Shown: positions 33,223-43,057 of the stretch, one piece after another
Position numbering within the stretch: the stretch's first letter is position 1
How the letters are laid out: every line of letters begins with the position of its first letter
NCBI GenBank assembly: GCA_020425605.1
Contig: JAGQRH010000023.1
Coordinates: 1-64,000 of the forward strand
Direction of reading: 5' to 3'
DNA from: Planctomycetota bacterium
Lineage (GTDB): Bacteria > Planctomycetota > UBA8742 > UBA2392
Length of the DNA stretch: 64,000 nt
Position numbers and translations under genes: made by a program
Notes under the pieces: model-generated
Seen by the model: the letters and a program-made list of their open reading frames with translations, nothing else
What the model was told of the DNA's origin: nothing
Database searches by the model: none

Positions 33223-34965
33223 CTACTTCTTCTGGAAGGCGACTTCCAACGGCTTTTCCAGCCCCGTGGCCATGACTTTCAACTTTGCCTTGTCCATGTC
33301 TGCGGGCTTGGCGATCGACAGGTCCACTTTTACAGACCACGTCGCCAGCGGCGAGGCCGAGCCCTTGTGCAGCAGCTCGAAGTGATACTCCCACTCGTCC
33401 GTCACCGGCAGCACGGCCGCGGTAGCCGCAAAGCTATGGTCGAATAGCACCCGCACGAACGAATCTTCGACCATGACGACGTCCTGGCCGTTGATCTTGC
33501 CGTCGCTGAACTTGACCTTGGCAACCTCCTGCCATCCCGGAGGCGCCTGTTCTTTGCCGACAACGCGACGCACTTCAGAGGGCAGATCGGCCAGGTTCAT
33601 CTCGCGCTTGCCTTTGCGGGTGATGCGCAGGGTGCAGTCGTTGGGGTCGATGCCGTGGTGCAGAATGAAGCTGCCGTTCATGCGCACATCCGCGGCCAGC
33701 GCGGTGTTTGAGCCTGCCTGGGTGCGCGTGGCCTTGCAGCTGACGCTATTCAGGAACTCGAACATCGGCGGCGACTGCACGACGACCCAGTGGCTGAAGC
33801 CCTTTTGCGTCGTGGTTTCGCCGGCGCTGTTGGTGTAGGTCACAAGAAGGCTGTAGCGGTTGATGCCCGGGCGTGCGCCGCGAACGCGCAGGCTGTCCCA
33901 CGGGTCGCCCGTCTCGGGCACGGCCACTTCGAAGCGTGACAGCTCCGTCTCCGTTTCGCCCTGCAGATGGCTGTGGACGATCTGAACCTTCATGCCTTTC
34001 AGGACCTTCGGCCGCGTGCGGATATCGACAGCCAGGTCAACGAATCGGCCGTCGCGATTGAGCCAGTCCTGGTAGGTGAGTTCCTTGTCGCAGTCTTCAC
34101 CCTTGAAGGCGGCGTAGATGATCGGCACTTCCGTGCGCATGCCCTCGTACTCGAGCACGACGCCGCCGTCCTTGTCCTCTTCGTCGAAGTAGACACGCAT
34201 GCGGGTGATCGCGATGCCCTGGTCCTTCATGGCTTTGCGGACGCTCTCGGGCAACTGCATCGTGATGGGCTCGCCGTAGTCGCGGGCGGGCTCAGGGCCC
34301 AGGATTGTCTCGGGCTTGGGCTCCGGCTTGGGCTTCGGCTCGGGCTTGGGCTCGGGCTCGGGCTTGGGCTCGGGCTTGGGCTCTGGTTTCGGCTCCGGCT
34401 TGGATTCCGGCTTTGGCTCGGCCGCCTTCTCCGCAACGCGGTACTCCTTGCCGCCCTTGCTGTAAGCGATCAACCAGACAGTGTCCTTGTCGTCCGTCAG
34501 GGCCTTTACCATCCCCCCGCACGGAACATCCTGGCTGAACCAGACGCCGCCCTTGGATTCCTCGAGGCTCCAGCTTGCCGCGTCGCAGCTGATCTTGCCG
34601 TCACCGATTGCGTAGTCGGCCTTCACCCAGGTGGCATTCAGATTGTCAGGCACGCGGTTCAGCACAGGCGCCTTGTCGGGCGCGCGCGTGCGGCTGTTGT
34701 CGGAGACCTGTTCCCCTTCCGCGTTCTTGATCGTGTGCTGGAATGTCAGGTCGCCGTTCTCGGCTACCGCAGTGACCTGAAAGCGCACGGACGGCCCGAG
34801 TTGCAATTTGTACTCGACCCAATCGCCAACTTTCGAAGTGGCCCAGGTGTTCTTGCCGGCCTTGAAATCGACCGCCGGGGCGTCCTGGCCGCCTGCAATT
34901 AATGACGTAAGTCCTGTGAGAGCAACGACAAACAGCGCCGGCAGGGCTTTGGCAAAATGCGTCAC
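33223..34965 (-). CDS. Exported protein with a long Lys-Pro-Glu-Pro linker
   Basis: 580 residues. The start is GTG at 34963-34965 with AGGAG 6 bases upstream (an ATG beside it is followed at once by a stop). Signal peptide ends AGGQ. A first beta-rich domain (30-175) is joined by a K-P-E-P repeat (about 180-220, coded by a 12-base tandem GGGCTTGGGCTC pattern at about 34311-34410) to a large beta-rich region (230-580). No family recognised. The linker suggests it spans a cell-wall or periplasmic distance. Confidence 0.7.
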   Translation of the reverse strand: MTHFAKALPALFVVALTGLTSLIAGGQDAPAVDFKAGKNTWATSKVGDWVEYKLQLGPSVRFQVTAVAENGDLTFQHTIKNAEGEQVSDNSRTRAPDKAPVLNRVPDNLNATWVKADYAIGDGKISCDAASWSLEESKGGVWFSQDVPCGGMVKALTDDKDTVWLIAYSKGGKEYRVAEKAAEPKPESKPEPKPEPKPEPKPEPEPKPEPKPKPEPKPETILGPEPARDYGEPITMQLPESVRKAMKDQGIAITRMRVYFDEEDKDGGVVLEYEGMRTEVPIIYAAFKGEDCDKELTYQDWLNRDGRFVDLAVDIRTRPKVLKGMKVQIVHSHLQGETETELSRFEVAVPETGDPWDSLRVRGARPGINRYSLLVTYTNSAGETTTQKGFSHWVVVQSPPMFEFLNSVSCKATRTQAGSNTALAADVRMNGSFILHHGIDPNDCTLRITRKGKREMNLADLPSEVRRVVGKEQAPPGWQEVAKVKFSDGKINGQDVVMVEDSFVRVLFDHSFAATAAVLPVTDEWEYHFELLHKGSASPLATWSVKVDLSIAKPADMDKAKLKVMATGLEKPLEVAFQKK

Positions 34966-35051
34966 ATCGGGCTCCTGTGGAATCCGTACACTCAGTGAAA
35001 CGAGTCAACGGCTAACTTGCCGACGCTTTTGTAGGGCGTAAAGTCATTTCC

Positions 35052-36515
35052 ATGGCCAAAGCTGACGGATCAAACCGCCCGACCCGGAAAATCGACCAGG
35101 CGGCGGGAATGCGTGAGGACTTTTTAAAGGCCCTCAAGCGCAACCCAATTCGCGCGCGCGAAAGCGATGCCGCACTTACGGCCAGCCTGCGCGAGCTTGG
35201 CTTTCGTATGGACGGCAAGAGCCTGCGCGCGTTGCAGGCGCCGTATCTGCTCTCGGCCAACGACGTGCGCGAACTCACTCGCAGCGTACGCACGATCAGC
35301 AACCTGCTTGAGCAGGTGGTGCAGCTCGCGCTCAGCAGTGTAACGTTCATGGAGCAGGTGGGCGTTTCGCCCAACCTGGAAGAGCTGGCGCTAAGCGACA
35401 CACCTTCGCGCCTCGCCATCGAATACGCGCGCTACGACTTCATCCCGACGCCCGGCGGGCCGCGGTTTCTTGAATTCAACGTGGACAGCCCGGCCGGCAG
35501 CACGTTCAGCAACATCCTCGACACCGAGTACCAGAAGCTTGAGGCCGCCAAGGACGTCGGCATGGCCTCGCTGTTCCCCAGCGCGCCTGATGTTGAGCTG
35601 TACTGCGACGCAATGCTGGCCGCATACAAAGAGCACGCTCGCGCGACCGTCGAGCAGCCGAACATCGCCGTTGTAGATTTCGACGGCACACCGACGCTGC
35701 CTGAGCAGCAACTGGTCGTGGACTGCCTCGTCAAGCGCGGCCTGACGGCCAAGGTCGTCGACCCGCGCGAGTTCGAGTTCAACACCGAGGACAAGGGCCT
35801 CTACCACAAGGATGTGCGCTACCACCTGATCTGCCGCAGGGCGCTCGTGCCTGAGCTCGCCCGGCGCCGCGTGCTGATCGCGCCGTTCCTGCGTGCGCTG
35901 CGCTATGGCGATGTCGTGACGGTGAACCCTTTGCGCTCTCGCCTTGCGGGGAACAAGGGTGTGCTTGAGATCCTTACCAGCGCCGCGTTTGACCGATTCT
36001 TCACGCCGGCCGAGAACCAGGAAAAGACCCGACTGCTGCCGTGGACGCGCAAGCTGGTTGAGCGCAAGACCGACTACCTCGGGCGTGAAGTCGACCTTCT
36101 GCCCTTCGTGGCGTCGCGTCCGGACAAGTTTGTATTGAAACCGGGCGGCGGCTATGGCGGTGAGGATGTGATCCTCGGGCCGCATTGCGCCAAGGACGAT
36201 TGGCTGAAGCGCCTCGACGAAGCGGTAAACCAGCAGGGTGTCGTGCAGGAATACGTGCCCGTGCGCGAGCACAGCGTGCCGATCATCGAGGGCACGGAAG
36301 TGCTGGATTCAAAGAAGTACCTTACGCTCGGCGCGTTTGCCATCCGTGGCGAGTACGGCGGCTGCATCGGCCGAGTCAGCGCCGACCCGGTGGTAAACGT
36401 GAAGCGCGGCGGCGGCATTGTTCCGGTACTTGAGCTGGGCGGGCGCAGCAAGACCGGCCCGATCGAGGCCGCCCGGCCGCGTCGGCGGCGCAACACCAGC
36501 GGCCGCATACATTGA
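35052..36515 (+). CDS. ATP-grasp-like protein (circularly permuted / glutathionylspermidine-synthase type)
   Basis: 487 residues. Family-like segments: RFLEFNVDSPAG (135 region), VTVNPLRSRLAGNKGVLEIL, KFVLKPGGGYGGEDVILG and VQEYVPV. These fit ligases that join an amino or carboxyl group using ATP. The substrate is unknown. The C-terminus ends in an Arg-rich tail (ARPRRRRNTSGRIH) that is not family-like and may reflect a frameshift near 36470 or a real extension. A UbiA-type prenyltransferase gene follows on the same strand 105 bases on. Confidence 0.68.
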   Translation: MAKADGSNRPTRKIDQAAGMREDFLKALKRNPIRARESDAALTASLRELGFRMDGKSLRALQAPYLLSANDVRELTRSVRTISNLLEQVVQLALSSVTFMEQVGVSPNLEELALSDTPSRLAIEYARYDFIPTPGGPRFLEFNVDSPAGSTFSNILDTEYQKLEAAKDVGMASLFPSAPDVELYCDAMLAAYKEHARATVEQPNIAVVDFDGTPTLPEQQLVVDCLVKRGLTAKVVDPREFEFNTEDKGLYHKDVRYHLICRRALVPELARRRVLIAPFLRALRYGDVVTVNPLRSRLAGNKGVLEILTSAAFDRFFTPAENQEKTRLLPWTRKLVERKTDYLGREVDLLPFVASRPDKFVLKPGGGYGGEDVILGPHCAKDDWLKRLDEAVNQQGVVQEYVPVREHSVPIIEGTEVLDSKKYLTLGAFAIRGEYGGCIGRVSADPVVNVKRGGGIVPVLELGGRSKTGPIEAARPRRRRNTSGRIH

Positions 36516-36600
36516 CCTCTGATTGGCACACGGAGGCACGAAGCCACACAGAGCCGGGTTTGCGTTTCTTCTTGCCTTGGTGTCTTCGGATGGAAACGCA
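36516..36600. repeat. Intergenic repeat-like sequence
   Basis: Contains CACACGGAGGCACGAAGCC and later CTTGCCTTGGTGTCTTCGG, of the style of dispersed intergenic elements seen in several phyla. No full inverted repeat is present. Function unknown. Confidence 0.35.
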
Positions 36601-36620
36601 GTAGCATCCCAGCCCTCAGA

Positions 36621-37592
36621 ATGAAGATTGCGCCCATACTCAAGCTCGTCCGCCTGTCCGCCCTGCCATCAGCGTGGGCTGACCAGTTCGGCGGCATGGC
36701 ACTGGCGGCCGCGCTGGCGCCAATACTGCGCTATCGATTCGAACCCTTGAAGCTGGTCTGGCTGCTACCGATGAGCCTGGGCATATACCTCGGCGGGATG
36801 GCACTCAACGACGTAATGCACGTGCGCAAAGACCGATTGCTGCGCAAGCCGCGCCCCATCGTGACCGGCGAACTGACCATGGGGCAGGGGCACGCAACTA
36901 CTGCGCTGCTGTTCCTCATCGGCATCGGGTTCGGCTTCGCGGTGGGCTGCGGACTGGCTGTGCTGGTGCTGATCGCTCTGATCTTTCTCTACAACCACCT
37001 CGCGGCCGGGCGCATCGTCGGCGTTGATGTTGAGCACCCCCGCGCGTGGACCATCTCCAGCGTCATGGTGATCGCCGCCTGCCGCGCGGTCCACGTGTGT
37101 TTACCGCTGATTGCTCATGTGGGCCTGCCACACTTGGGCGTGATGACGAAGCAACCGGTGGTGCTCCTGTTCGCTGGCAGTGTGCTGCTGTACTTCTGCC
37201 TGGTCACGATTGTCAGCCTGTTTGAAGACAGCGGCGGTGGGCGCAAGGCGCTGTTGTTCGTCACACTGGCGCTGTTGCCGGCAGTGCTGGGTCTGCCCGC
37301 CTACCTGCTGAGCTTGCCCGGCACAGCCAAGAGCCCGATTCTGGGCATTTTCGTGCCGCTGCTGGTGCTGGTCGGGTTGTTGACGATGCTGTGGCGAAGA
37401 CTCGATGCAGCCCGCCGCGAGCCGACACCCCCAAATCTCGGCGCCTGCGTGGGCGCCGGTATTCGCGGCGAAGCACTGCTGATGTGTGGTTTTGCGCTGA
37501 TGCTGGTGCACGATCAGCCGTGGTGGGGATTGCTGGCGCTGGCGATGTACCCGGCCGGCGCGCTGCTGTCGAAGTGGATTTCGCTGACGTAG
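36621..37592 (+). CDS. UbiA/EboC-like prenyltransferase
   Basis: 323 residues, about eight transmembrane helices. The first polyprenyl-diphosphate motif NDxxDxxxD is changed to NDVMHVRKD (63-71), with His67 for the middle Asp; it is followed by RKPRPIVTGEL as in the family. The second Asp-rich motif is reduced to ED at 201-202. ACRAVHVCL (151-159) resembles the EboC pattern. Integral membrane enzyme that joins a prenyl chain to a small acceptor; activity is uncertain with these substitutions. Upstream is the ATP-grasp-like gene. Confidence 0.75.
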   Translation: MKIAPILKLVRLSALPSAWADQFGGMALAAALAPILRYRFEPLKLVWLLPMSLGIYLGGMALNDVMHVRKDRLLRKPRPIVTGELTMGQGHATTALLFLIGIGFGFAVGCGLAVLVLIALIFLYNHLAAGRIVGVDVEHPRAWTISSVMVIAACRAVHVCLPLIAHVGLPHLGVMTKQPVVLLFAGSVLLYFCLVTIVSLFEDSGGGRKALLFVTLALLPAVLGLPAYLLSLPGTAKSPILGIFVPLLVLVGLLTMLWRRLDAARREPTPPNLGACVGAGIRGEALLMCGFALMLVHDQPWWGLLALAMYPAGALLSKWISLT

Positions 37593-37683
37593 CATCGGCA
37601 TCCTGCCGATGTGGTACTCACGCGCTTCCAGCGCGTGAGGTCGGCTGGAAGCTGATCAAAACTACATGGCCAGGATGGCCATG

Positions 37684-38598
37684 CTACCCACGTTCCAGGT
37701 AATCCTGCTCGCCAGCATCATCGATGAGCATGGTGCCCTTGCCCTTCAGCGTGAAGACTTCCGTAAGCAGGCTGTGCGGCGTCAGGCCGTTGATCAGGTA
37801 GGCACGTTTTACGCCGCCGATCAGGGCACTGATCACGCCCTGGATTTTCGGAACCATGCCGGACTTCACTTCACGCTTCTCGATCAACTCTTCGGCTGCG
37901 CTGACCGTGAGGTACACGTAGCGGCTTTCCGGGTCGTTGATGTCCTTCAGCACGCCATTGGTGTTCGTCAGGATGAACAGCTTCTCGGCCTGCATCTCGG
38001 CGGCAACGCTGCACGCCACCGTGTCGGCGTTGATGTTCAGGATGCGGCCTTCGTCGTCGCACGCCAGCGGCGACAGCACCGGTACATAGCGATGCTCAAC
38101 CAGCGTGCGCAGTAGCGCGGGGTTGCAGTCGCGGATATCGCCGACGTTCTTGAAGTCGACGGTGGTCTTTTCGCCCGTCTCCGGGTCGGTCATTTCCTTG
38201 GGTGGGCGGCGCACGGCCGAAAGCAGCTCGCCATCAAGGCCGCTGAGCCCGACCGGCAGCACGCCCTGCTTGCGAATCGCTGCAAGGATGTCCGTGTTGA
38301 TGCTGCCTGCGAAGACCATCTTGGCCATCTCAAGCGTCGCGTCGTCGGTGATGCGACGCCCGGCGACTTTCTCAGGGATCACGCCCATCTTGCCGCTGAC
38401 TTCGTCCAGTTGCGGACCGCCGCCGTGGATCACGATGATGCGGATGCCGAGCTGGTTCAGCATCGCCACGTCCTTGGCGAACAGGTCGAGCGCTTCTGGC
38501 GTCTTGGCGATCTCGCCGCCAACTTTCACGACGAACACCTTGTCGCGATAGCGGCGCAGATAAGGCAAAGCGTTCAGAAGTACGGCTACGTCGTCCAT
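37684..38598 (-). CDS. argB: Acetylglutamate kinase ArgB
   Basis: 304 residues from ATG 38596-38598. Phosphorylates N-acetyl-L-glutamate in arginine synthesis. Amino acid kinase fold: FVVKVGGEIA near the start, IVIHGGGPQLDE (phosphate and substrate loops), NINADTVACSVAAE and LTNTNGVLKD. The frame is open far upstream but that part is not family-like. Stand-alone; no other arg gene in the window. Convergent with the prenyltransferase gene. Confidence 0.95.
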   Translation of the reverse strand: MDDVAVLLNALPYLRRYRDKVFVVKVGGEIAKTPEALDLFAKDVAMLNQLGIRIIVIHGGGPQLDEVSGKMGVIPEKVAGRRITDDATLEMAKMVFAGSINTDILAAIRKQGVLPVGLSGLDGELLSAVRRPPKEMTDPETGEKTTVDFKNVGDIRDCNPALLRTLVEHRYVPVLSPLACDDEGRILNINADTVACSVAAEMQAEKLFILTNTNGVLKDINDPESRYVYLTVSAAEELIEKREVKSGMVPKIQGVISALIGGVKRAYLINGLTPHSLLTEVFTLKGKGTMLIDDAGEQDYLERG

Positions 38599-38719
38599 AC
38601 CGCCACGAATCCCCAATCGCCCCACAAGCGGGGGCAGGTGCGAGCGGGCAATATACTTGGATTGCTTCGCCGCTACAGGGCGCACTCCGCCCTTTGCGAC
38701 GCGTTGCCGGAGAAAGCCC

Positions 38720-39574
38720 ATGCAGGTAGAAGAACAGACCATGAAGATCACCGCCGAGTTCGAAGCCGAATTGAAAGAAACCGCCCGCAAGCTGCGGGTC
38801 GAGGTCATCAAGATGCTCGCCCGCGCCGGCAGCGGCCACCCGGGTGGAAGCCTCGGCATGGCGGACATCTTTACCTGCCTCTACTGGGGCGGCTTCGTGA
38901 AGCATGACCCGAAGAATCCGGGCTGGGTTGAGCGCGACCGCGTGGTGCTCAGCAACGGCCACATCTGCCCGATCCTTTATGCGGTGCTGGCCGAGCGCGG
39001 ATACTTCCCTCACGAGTGGCTGAACGACCTGCGGCAACTCGGCGCGCACCTGCAGGGTCACCCGGCCATGCAGAAGACCCCGGGCGTTGAGCTTTCGACC
39101 GGCAGCCTCGGCCACGGCGTCTGCGGCGCGCTGGGCATGGCGCTGGCCGAACGCCAAAGCAAGCGCGACACACACGTCTGGGCGCTGCTCGGCGACGGCG
39201 AGATTGAAGAGGGTCTGCCCTGGGAAGCCTTCATGGCGGCCAGCCACTACAAGGCCGACAACTTCACCGTGATCATCGACCGCAACGACGCGCAGATCGA
39301 CGGCACAACCGAAGACGTGATGTCACTCGAGCCGCTCGACAAGAAGATGGAAGCCTTCGGGTTTAACACGCTGGTGATCGACGGACACAACTACGCCGAG
39401 ATCCTCGGCGCCATGCACGAGGCCAAAGGCACCAAGGGCAAGCCCACCGCGATCATCGCCAAGACCATCATGGGCAAGGGCGTCAGCTACATGGAAAAAG
39501 ACGGCTACAAGTGGCACGGCAACACGCCCAACAAAGAGCTGGCCGAAAAGGCGCTCAAAGAGCTGGGCGCGTAG
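38720..39574 (+). CDS. Transketolase, N-terminal (TPP-binding) subunit
   Basis: 284 residues from ATG 38720, with GGAG 7 bases upstream. Only the first third of a transketolase: AGSGHPGGSLGMADI (TPP pyrophosphate loop and His), GDGEIEEGLPWEAFMAA with the Mg-binding GDG and a later DRNDAQIDG. Split transketolases pair this subunit with a separate C-terminal one that binds the sugar phosphate and TPP pyrimidine; no such gene is present in the window. Pentose phosphate pathway or isoprenoid-linked branch possible. Confidence 0.9.
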   Translation: MQVEEQTMKITAEFEAELKETARKLRVEVIKMLARAGSGHPGGSLGMADIFTCLYWGGFVKHDPKNPGWVERDRVVLSNGHICPILYAVLAERGYFPHEWLNDLRQLGAHLQGHPAMQKTPGVELSTGSLGHGVCGALGMALAERQSKRDTHVWALLGDGEIEEGLPWEAFMAASHYKADNFTVIIDRNDAQIDGTTEDVMSLEPLDKKMEAFGFNTLVIDGHNYAEILGAMHEAKGTKGKPTAIIAKTIMGKGVSYMEKDGYKWHGNTPNKELAEKALKELGA

Positions 39575-39582
39575 AACGACAG

Positions 39583-39624
39583 CAACACGAAACCGGCGCC
39601 CACCCGGGCGCCGGTTTCGTGTTG
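39583..39624. terminator. Bidirectional terminator between tkt and the kinase gene
   Basis: An 18-bp stem (39583-39600 with 39607-39624), short loop. Lies between convergent genes and overlaps neither; the minus gene stop is at 39626. T-run is short. Confidence 0.8.
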
Positions 39625-39625
39625 G

Positions 39626-42600
39626 CTACTTTACGTCGAAGTATTTCGCGAGTGCCGGGTCCGTAACCAGCGGGGCGAGGAACTCATCACTCAGAATCCG
39701 GGCGCGGTTCAGGTAGCCGTCTTCGAAGGCCTGCTGAAGGTCCATGATGGCCAGCGCGCGCAGCCCGACCGCCCGCGTGCCGCCGAGACGGCGTGCGAGA
39801 ATCGCTTCGCCGCGTGCCCTGAGCACGTAGTCCGCGGGATAAATCCAGGTAAGGATCTCTTCCTGTCGGAGTCCGTCGAGATTGAACAGGTTCACCCAGA
39901 TCTCCGGGTCGCGCTCGGCGATTGCCAGAATCCGTGCGATATCAAATCGCCTGCGCACGCTCGGCACGCTGGTCAGCGAGCTGAGCAGCGATGGGTACAC
40001 ACGAGCATCCTCAGCCCAATTCGCCAGCGTCGTGCGATAGTCCTTGGGCAGCAGCCCCGGGTTGTCTTCCAGCGTGCGCAGGGTTTCCGCGGCTTCGTCA
40101 AATCGACCCAGCATCGTCAGCCCGCGCGCGAGGAACAGCGTGACAAGAGGCGGCGCGCCGTCACCCAGCTGGCCGACGATCTGGTTGCACATGTCCAGCA
40201 GCGCGTTGTATTCGTGATCTCGCAGCAGCACACCCGCAGCCTGCGCCATCGTGGTCGCACCGGATGAAATGTTCTCCTGCAGCGCCGCGACCACCAGGTT
40301 GTTCATGCGGGCGAACTCGCCGGTGCTGGCGGTCAACTCCGCCTCGATCAGGTCGATGGCCGCGTTATCCAGGCCGCTGCTTGAGCGGCGCATCGCATCC
40401 AGGTGCTCGATCGCCTTGCGGTAGGCAAACGCGCGCGCATACACGCGAAGCAGCAGCTTGTGCGCGTCGGCGTAGCGCGGGTTCAGCTCAATGGCCTTTG
40501 TCAGATCGTCGATCTCGTACTGCGTGTTGCGCTCTTCCTCGCCTGCGTTGCGCTCTTCTTCGCTGTGAAATCGCAGGCTGGCGCGCGCGTAGTAGCCGCG
40601 CGGGTCGTACGGGTAGCGGTCGATGAAGGTGGCCCATTCGCGCAGGCCGATGCGGTCGCGCTGGGTGGATGTGCGCCCGGCCTGCCGCACACGCAGCCAG
40701 ACAAGGATCGGCAGATTGGCTTTCAGCTCGCCGGCGCGGCGAAGATAAACGCTGGGCTCACCGGTTTCTGAAGTGCTGGCGTCCTGGTCGATGATCGCGA
40801 GCAGGGTATAGATTTCCCACAGCGGTGGACCCTCGCGCTCGATCTCGGCCATCCGACGCGCGGCTTCGGCCTGCGCGTGGAAGTACTCCACGCCGGACGA
40901 GTTCCGGAATGCCTCGCCAAGGTCAAGCAGCACCTGCGCGATGCGTGCGTGATAGCTGCCCGGCTCGGCCGCTTCCCGCACCGGCCCGAAGCGGCGGAAG
41001 ACTTCGTCGAAGTTGCCGGGAATGCCCTCGCGGATCACCTTGTGCTGGAAGTCGTACATCGCGTAGGCCATCAGGGCCTCGACGTGGCCGCGGCCCGTCT
41101 GCGTCTTGGTCAGTGAATCAGCGCGGGCGAAATGCTCGAGCGCGTCTTCATCGAACCCGAGGTCGGCGTACACCGACGCCAGCTCCATGTGCGCTTCCAC
41201 GAACGTTTCGTCGAGCTGCAGCGCCTGCTGGAAACAATCGACGGCCTGGCGCCAGCTGTCGGCGCGGCGATCGTAATCGGTAAAGCTCGCGGCGCGCGAG
41301 CGCAGGTCGGCACCCTTGCTGTATGGCACGAACGCGGCATTGCGCGCGGCCAACGCCTCGGATTCGCGGCGTTCGCGCTCAAGCGCTTCTTTCTCGAGCT
41401 GCGCCACGCGCTCGGCTTTTTCCTTCGCCGCATCCGATGCCTTGCGCGCGTCGGCCTCGGCCAGCAGCTGGCGTTTCATGGCATCCTGCTTTTCCTCGAC
41501 GGCGAGCCGTGTCTGCTCAGCGTCGTCGGCGCGGTCGGCCGCGACCTTGGCGCGAACAGCCGCGAACACCACGCCGCCCAGCAGCATGAAGAACAACGCG
41601 AGCGTAATAACCGCCGCGCGGGTCGGGTTGCGGCGGGCCCATTTGTTGATCGCCGTCGGCACGTTGTCGGGGTGTGCGCTGACGGGCTGCGCAGTCATGT
41701 AGTTCTCAACGTCGCGGCGCAGGTCGCCGACGCTGTGGTAGCGCAACTCGCGTTGCTCATGCATCGCGCGCATGCAGACGCTTACCAGCTCGCGGGGGAA
41801 CTTGCGTCCGCGTTCAATGCCGCGCTGGCCGAATGCGCGCTTCAGCTTCGGGTCTTTGAGGACCTTGTCGAGCTTGGCTCGTGGTGCGAGCAGCTTGTGC
41901 TCTCGCGCCTGGTCGAGCGCATCCGTGATATTGGCAGCAAGGTATGGCGGCACGAGGCACAGCATTTCATACAGGATCGCGCCGAGGCAGAAGATGTCGG
42001 TCCGCGGGCTCAGCTCCCTGACGTTGCCGTTGGCCTGCTCGGGCGCCATGTATGCGGGCGTGCCACTGATTGTGCCCTCGCGAGTCTCGCGTGAATCCTC
42101 ATCGGCCGCGCCGAGGCTGACGTCCAGCGTGAAGTTGGCTGTCTCGTTGGCGGGCAGCTTGTTGTTGCCGGCCTTGGTCGTCGCGTCGATCTGCTTGGCG
42201 AGGCCCCAGTCCATCACGAGCACTTCGCCGAACTGGCCGACCATGATGTTTTCGGGCTTCAGGTCGCGATGCAGGATGCCCTTGTTGTGGGCGAAATCGA
42301 TCGCGTCGCAGACCTTGTTCAGAATCGTCAGCAGCTTGCCCAGCGGGAATTCCGCATGCGTGGCCGCATGGCCCTGGCGCAGCTTGTCCATCACGTGGCG
42401 CAGGCTGCGGCCCTTGACCCGCTTCATGGTGAAGTAGACACGACCCTGAGAGTCCAGCCCAAGCTCGTGCACCGGCACGATGTTCGGGTGTTCAAGCCAG
42501 CCGGTGAGCTGGGCCTCAGCGATGAAGCGGTTGACCGGGCCGGTATCGAGCGGCGAGCCGCTGTCCGAATCTTTCTTGCGGGTGTCGCGCAGCAGGACTT

Positions 42601-42913
42601 TCATCGCGACCCGTCGGTCAAGGTCGCTGTCCTGTACTTCCAGCACGGCGCCCATCCCGCCCCGGGCGATTTCACCGATCACCTTGTAGCGCTCCGACAC
42701 ATGGTGGCCGTGGGCGAGTTCTTCGCGATGCTGCTCGGCAGCTACTTTCGCCCGTTCTTCGGACTCGCCATCGAGGTCGATCAGCGTGCTGCCGCCCTCG
42801 AAGAACGCACTCACACCTGAGTCGCCCACACGTTGCATGGACGCCATCGAGTCAAGTTCAAGGAACTCGACATCGTCCGTGACGGCGCTCGCGTTTGTGG
42901 CGTGCTCGTTCAT
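39626..42913 (-). CDS. Membrane-anchored Ser/Thr protein kinase with TPR-like sensor region
   Basis: 1095 residues. N-terminal 75 residues are acidic. Hanks kinase domain (77-410): G-loop IGEIARGGMG, Lys105 in VAMKV, HRDLKPEN (215-222) and DWGLAK (235-240) in place of DFG, GTPAYMAPEQA. A transmembrane helix at 433-453 is followed by a charged coiled coil (455-520) and a tail of TPR-like helical repeats to 1095. The tail is predicted to be outside the cytoplasm. Such kinases with DWG and TPR tails are typical of Planctomycetota. Signal and targets unknown. Confidence 0.9.
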   Translation of the reverse strand: MNEHATNASAVTDDVEFLELDSMASMQRVGDSGVSAFFEGGSTLIDLDGESEERAKVAAEQHREELAHGHHVSERYKVIGEIARGGMGAVLEVQDSDLDRRVAMKVLLRDTRKKDSDSGSPLDTGPVNRFIAEAQLTGWLEHPNIVPVHELGLDSQGRVYFTMKRVKGRSLRHVMDKLRQGHAATHAEFPLGKLLTILNKVCDAIDFAHNKGILHRDLKPENIMVGQFGEVLVMDWGLAKQIDATTKAGNNKLPANETANFTLDVSLGAADEDSRETREGTISGTPAYMAPEQANGNVRELSPRTDIFCLGAILYEMLCLVPPYLAANITDALDQAREHKLLAPRAKLDKVLKDPKLKRAFGQRGIERGRKFPRELVSVCMRAMHEQRELRYHSVGDLRRDVENYMTAQPVSAHPDNVPTAINKWARRNPTRAAVITLALFFMLLGGVVFAAVRAKVAADRADDAEQTRLAVEEKQDAMKRQLLAEADARKASDAAKEKAERVAQLEKEALERERRESEALAARNAAFVPYSKGADLRSRAASFTDYDRRADSWRQAVDCFQQALQLDETFVEAHMELASVYADLGFDEDALEHFARADSLTKTQTGRGHVEALMAYAMYDFQHKVIREGIPGNFDEVFRRFGPVREAAEPGSYHARIAQVLLDLGEAFRNSSGVEYFHAQAEAARRMAEIEREGPPLWEIYTLLAIIDQDASTSETGEPSVYLRRAGELKANLPILVWLRVRQAGRTSTQRDRIGLREWATFIDRYPYDPRGYYARASLRFHSEEERNAGEEERNTQYEIDDLTKAIELNPRYADAHKLLLRVYARAFAYRKAIEHLDAMRRSSSGLDNAAIDLIEAELTASTGEFARMNNLVVAALQENISSGATTMAQAAGVLLRDHEYNALLDMCNQIVGQLGDGAPPLVTLFLARGLTMLGRFDEAAETLRTLEDNPGLLPKDYRTTLANWAEDARVYPSLLSSLTSVPSVRRRFDIARILAIAERDPEIWVNLFNLDGLRQEEILTWIYPADYVLRARGEAILARRLGGTRAVGLRALAIMDLQQAFEDGYLNRARILSDEFLAPLVTDPALAKYFDVK

Positions 42914-43057
42914 CTAGGTTGGTCGCACTCCGGCCGGCTACCTCACGCGTTCCTCTTTTAACCCGATGCGCAGGCAAGGGTTGTAACGAACGTGCAAAAG
43001 CTTTCGGGTGAACATTTTAGCCCGAGTGCGCAGGCTTGCTATCGCCGGGCTGAGAGA

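Noticed and set aside
34311..34410. 12-base GGGCTTGGGCTC tandem repeat, possible minisatellite or array
   Set aside because: It is in frame within a coding sequence and codes a Lys-Pro-Glu-Pro linker.
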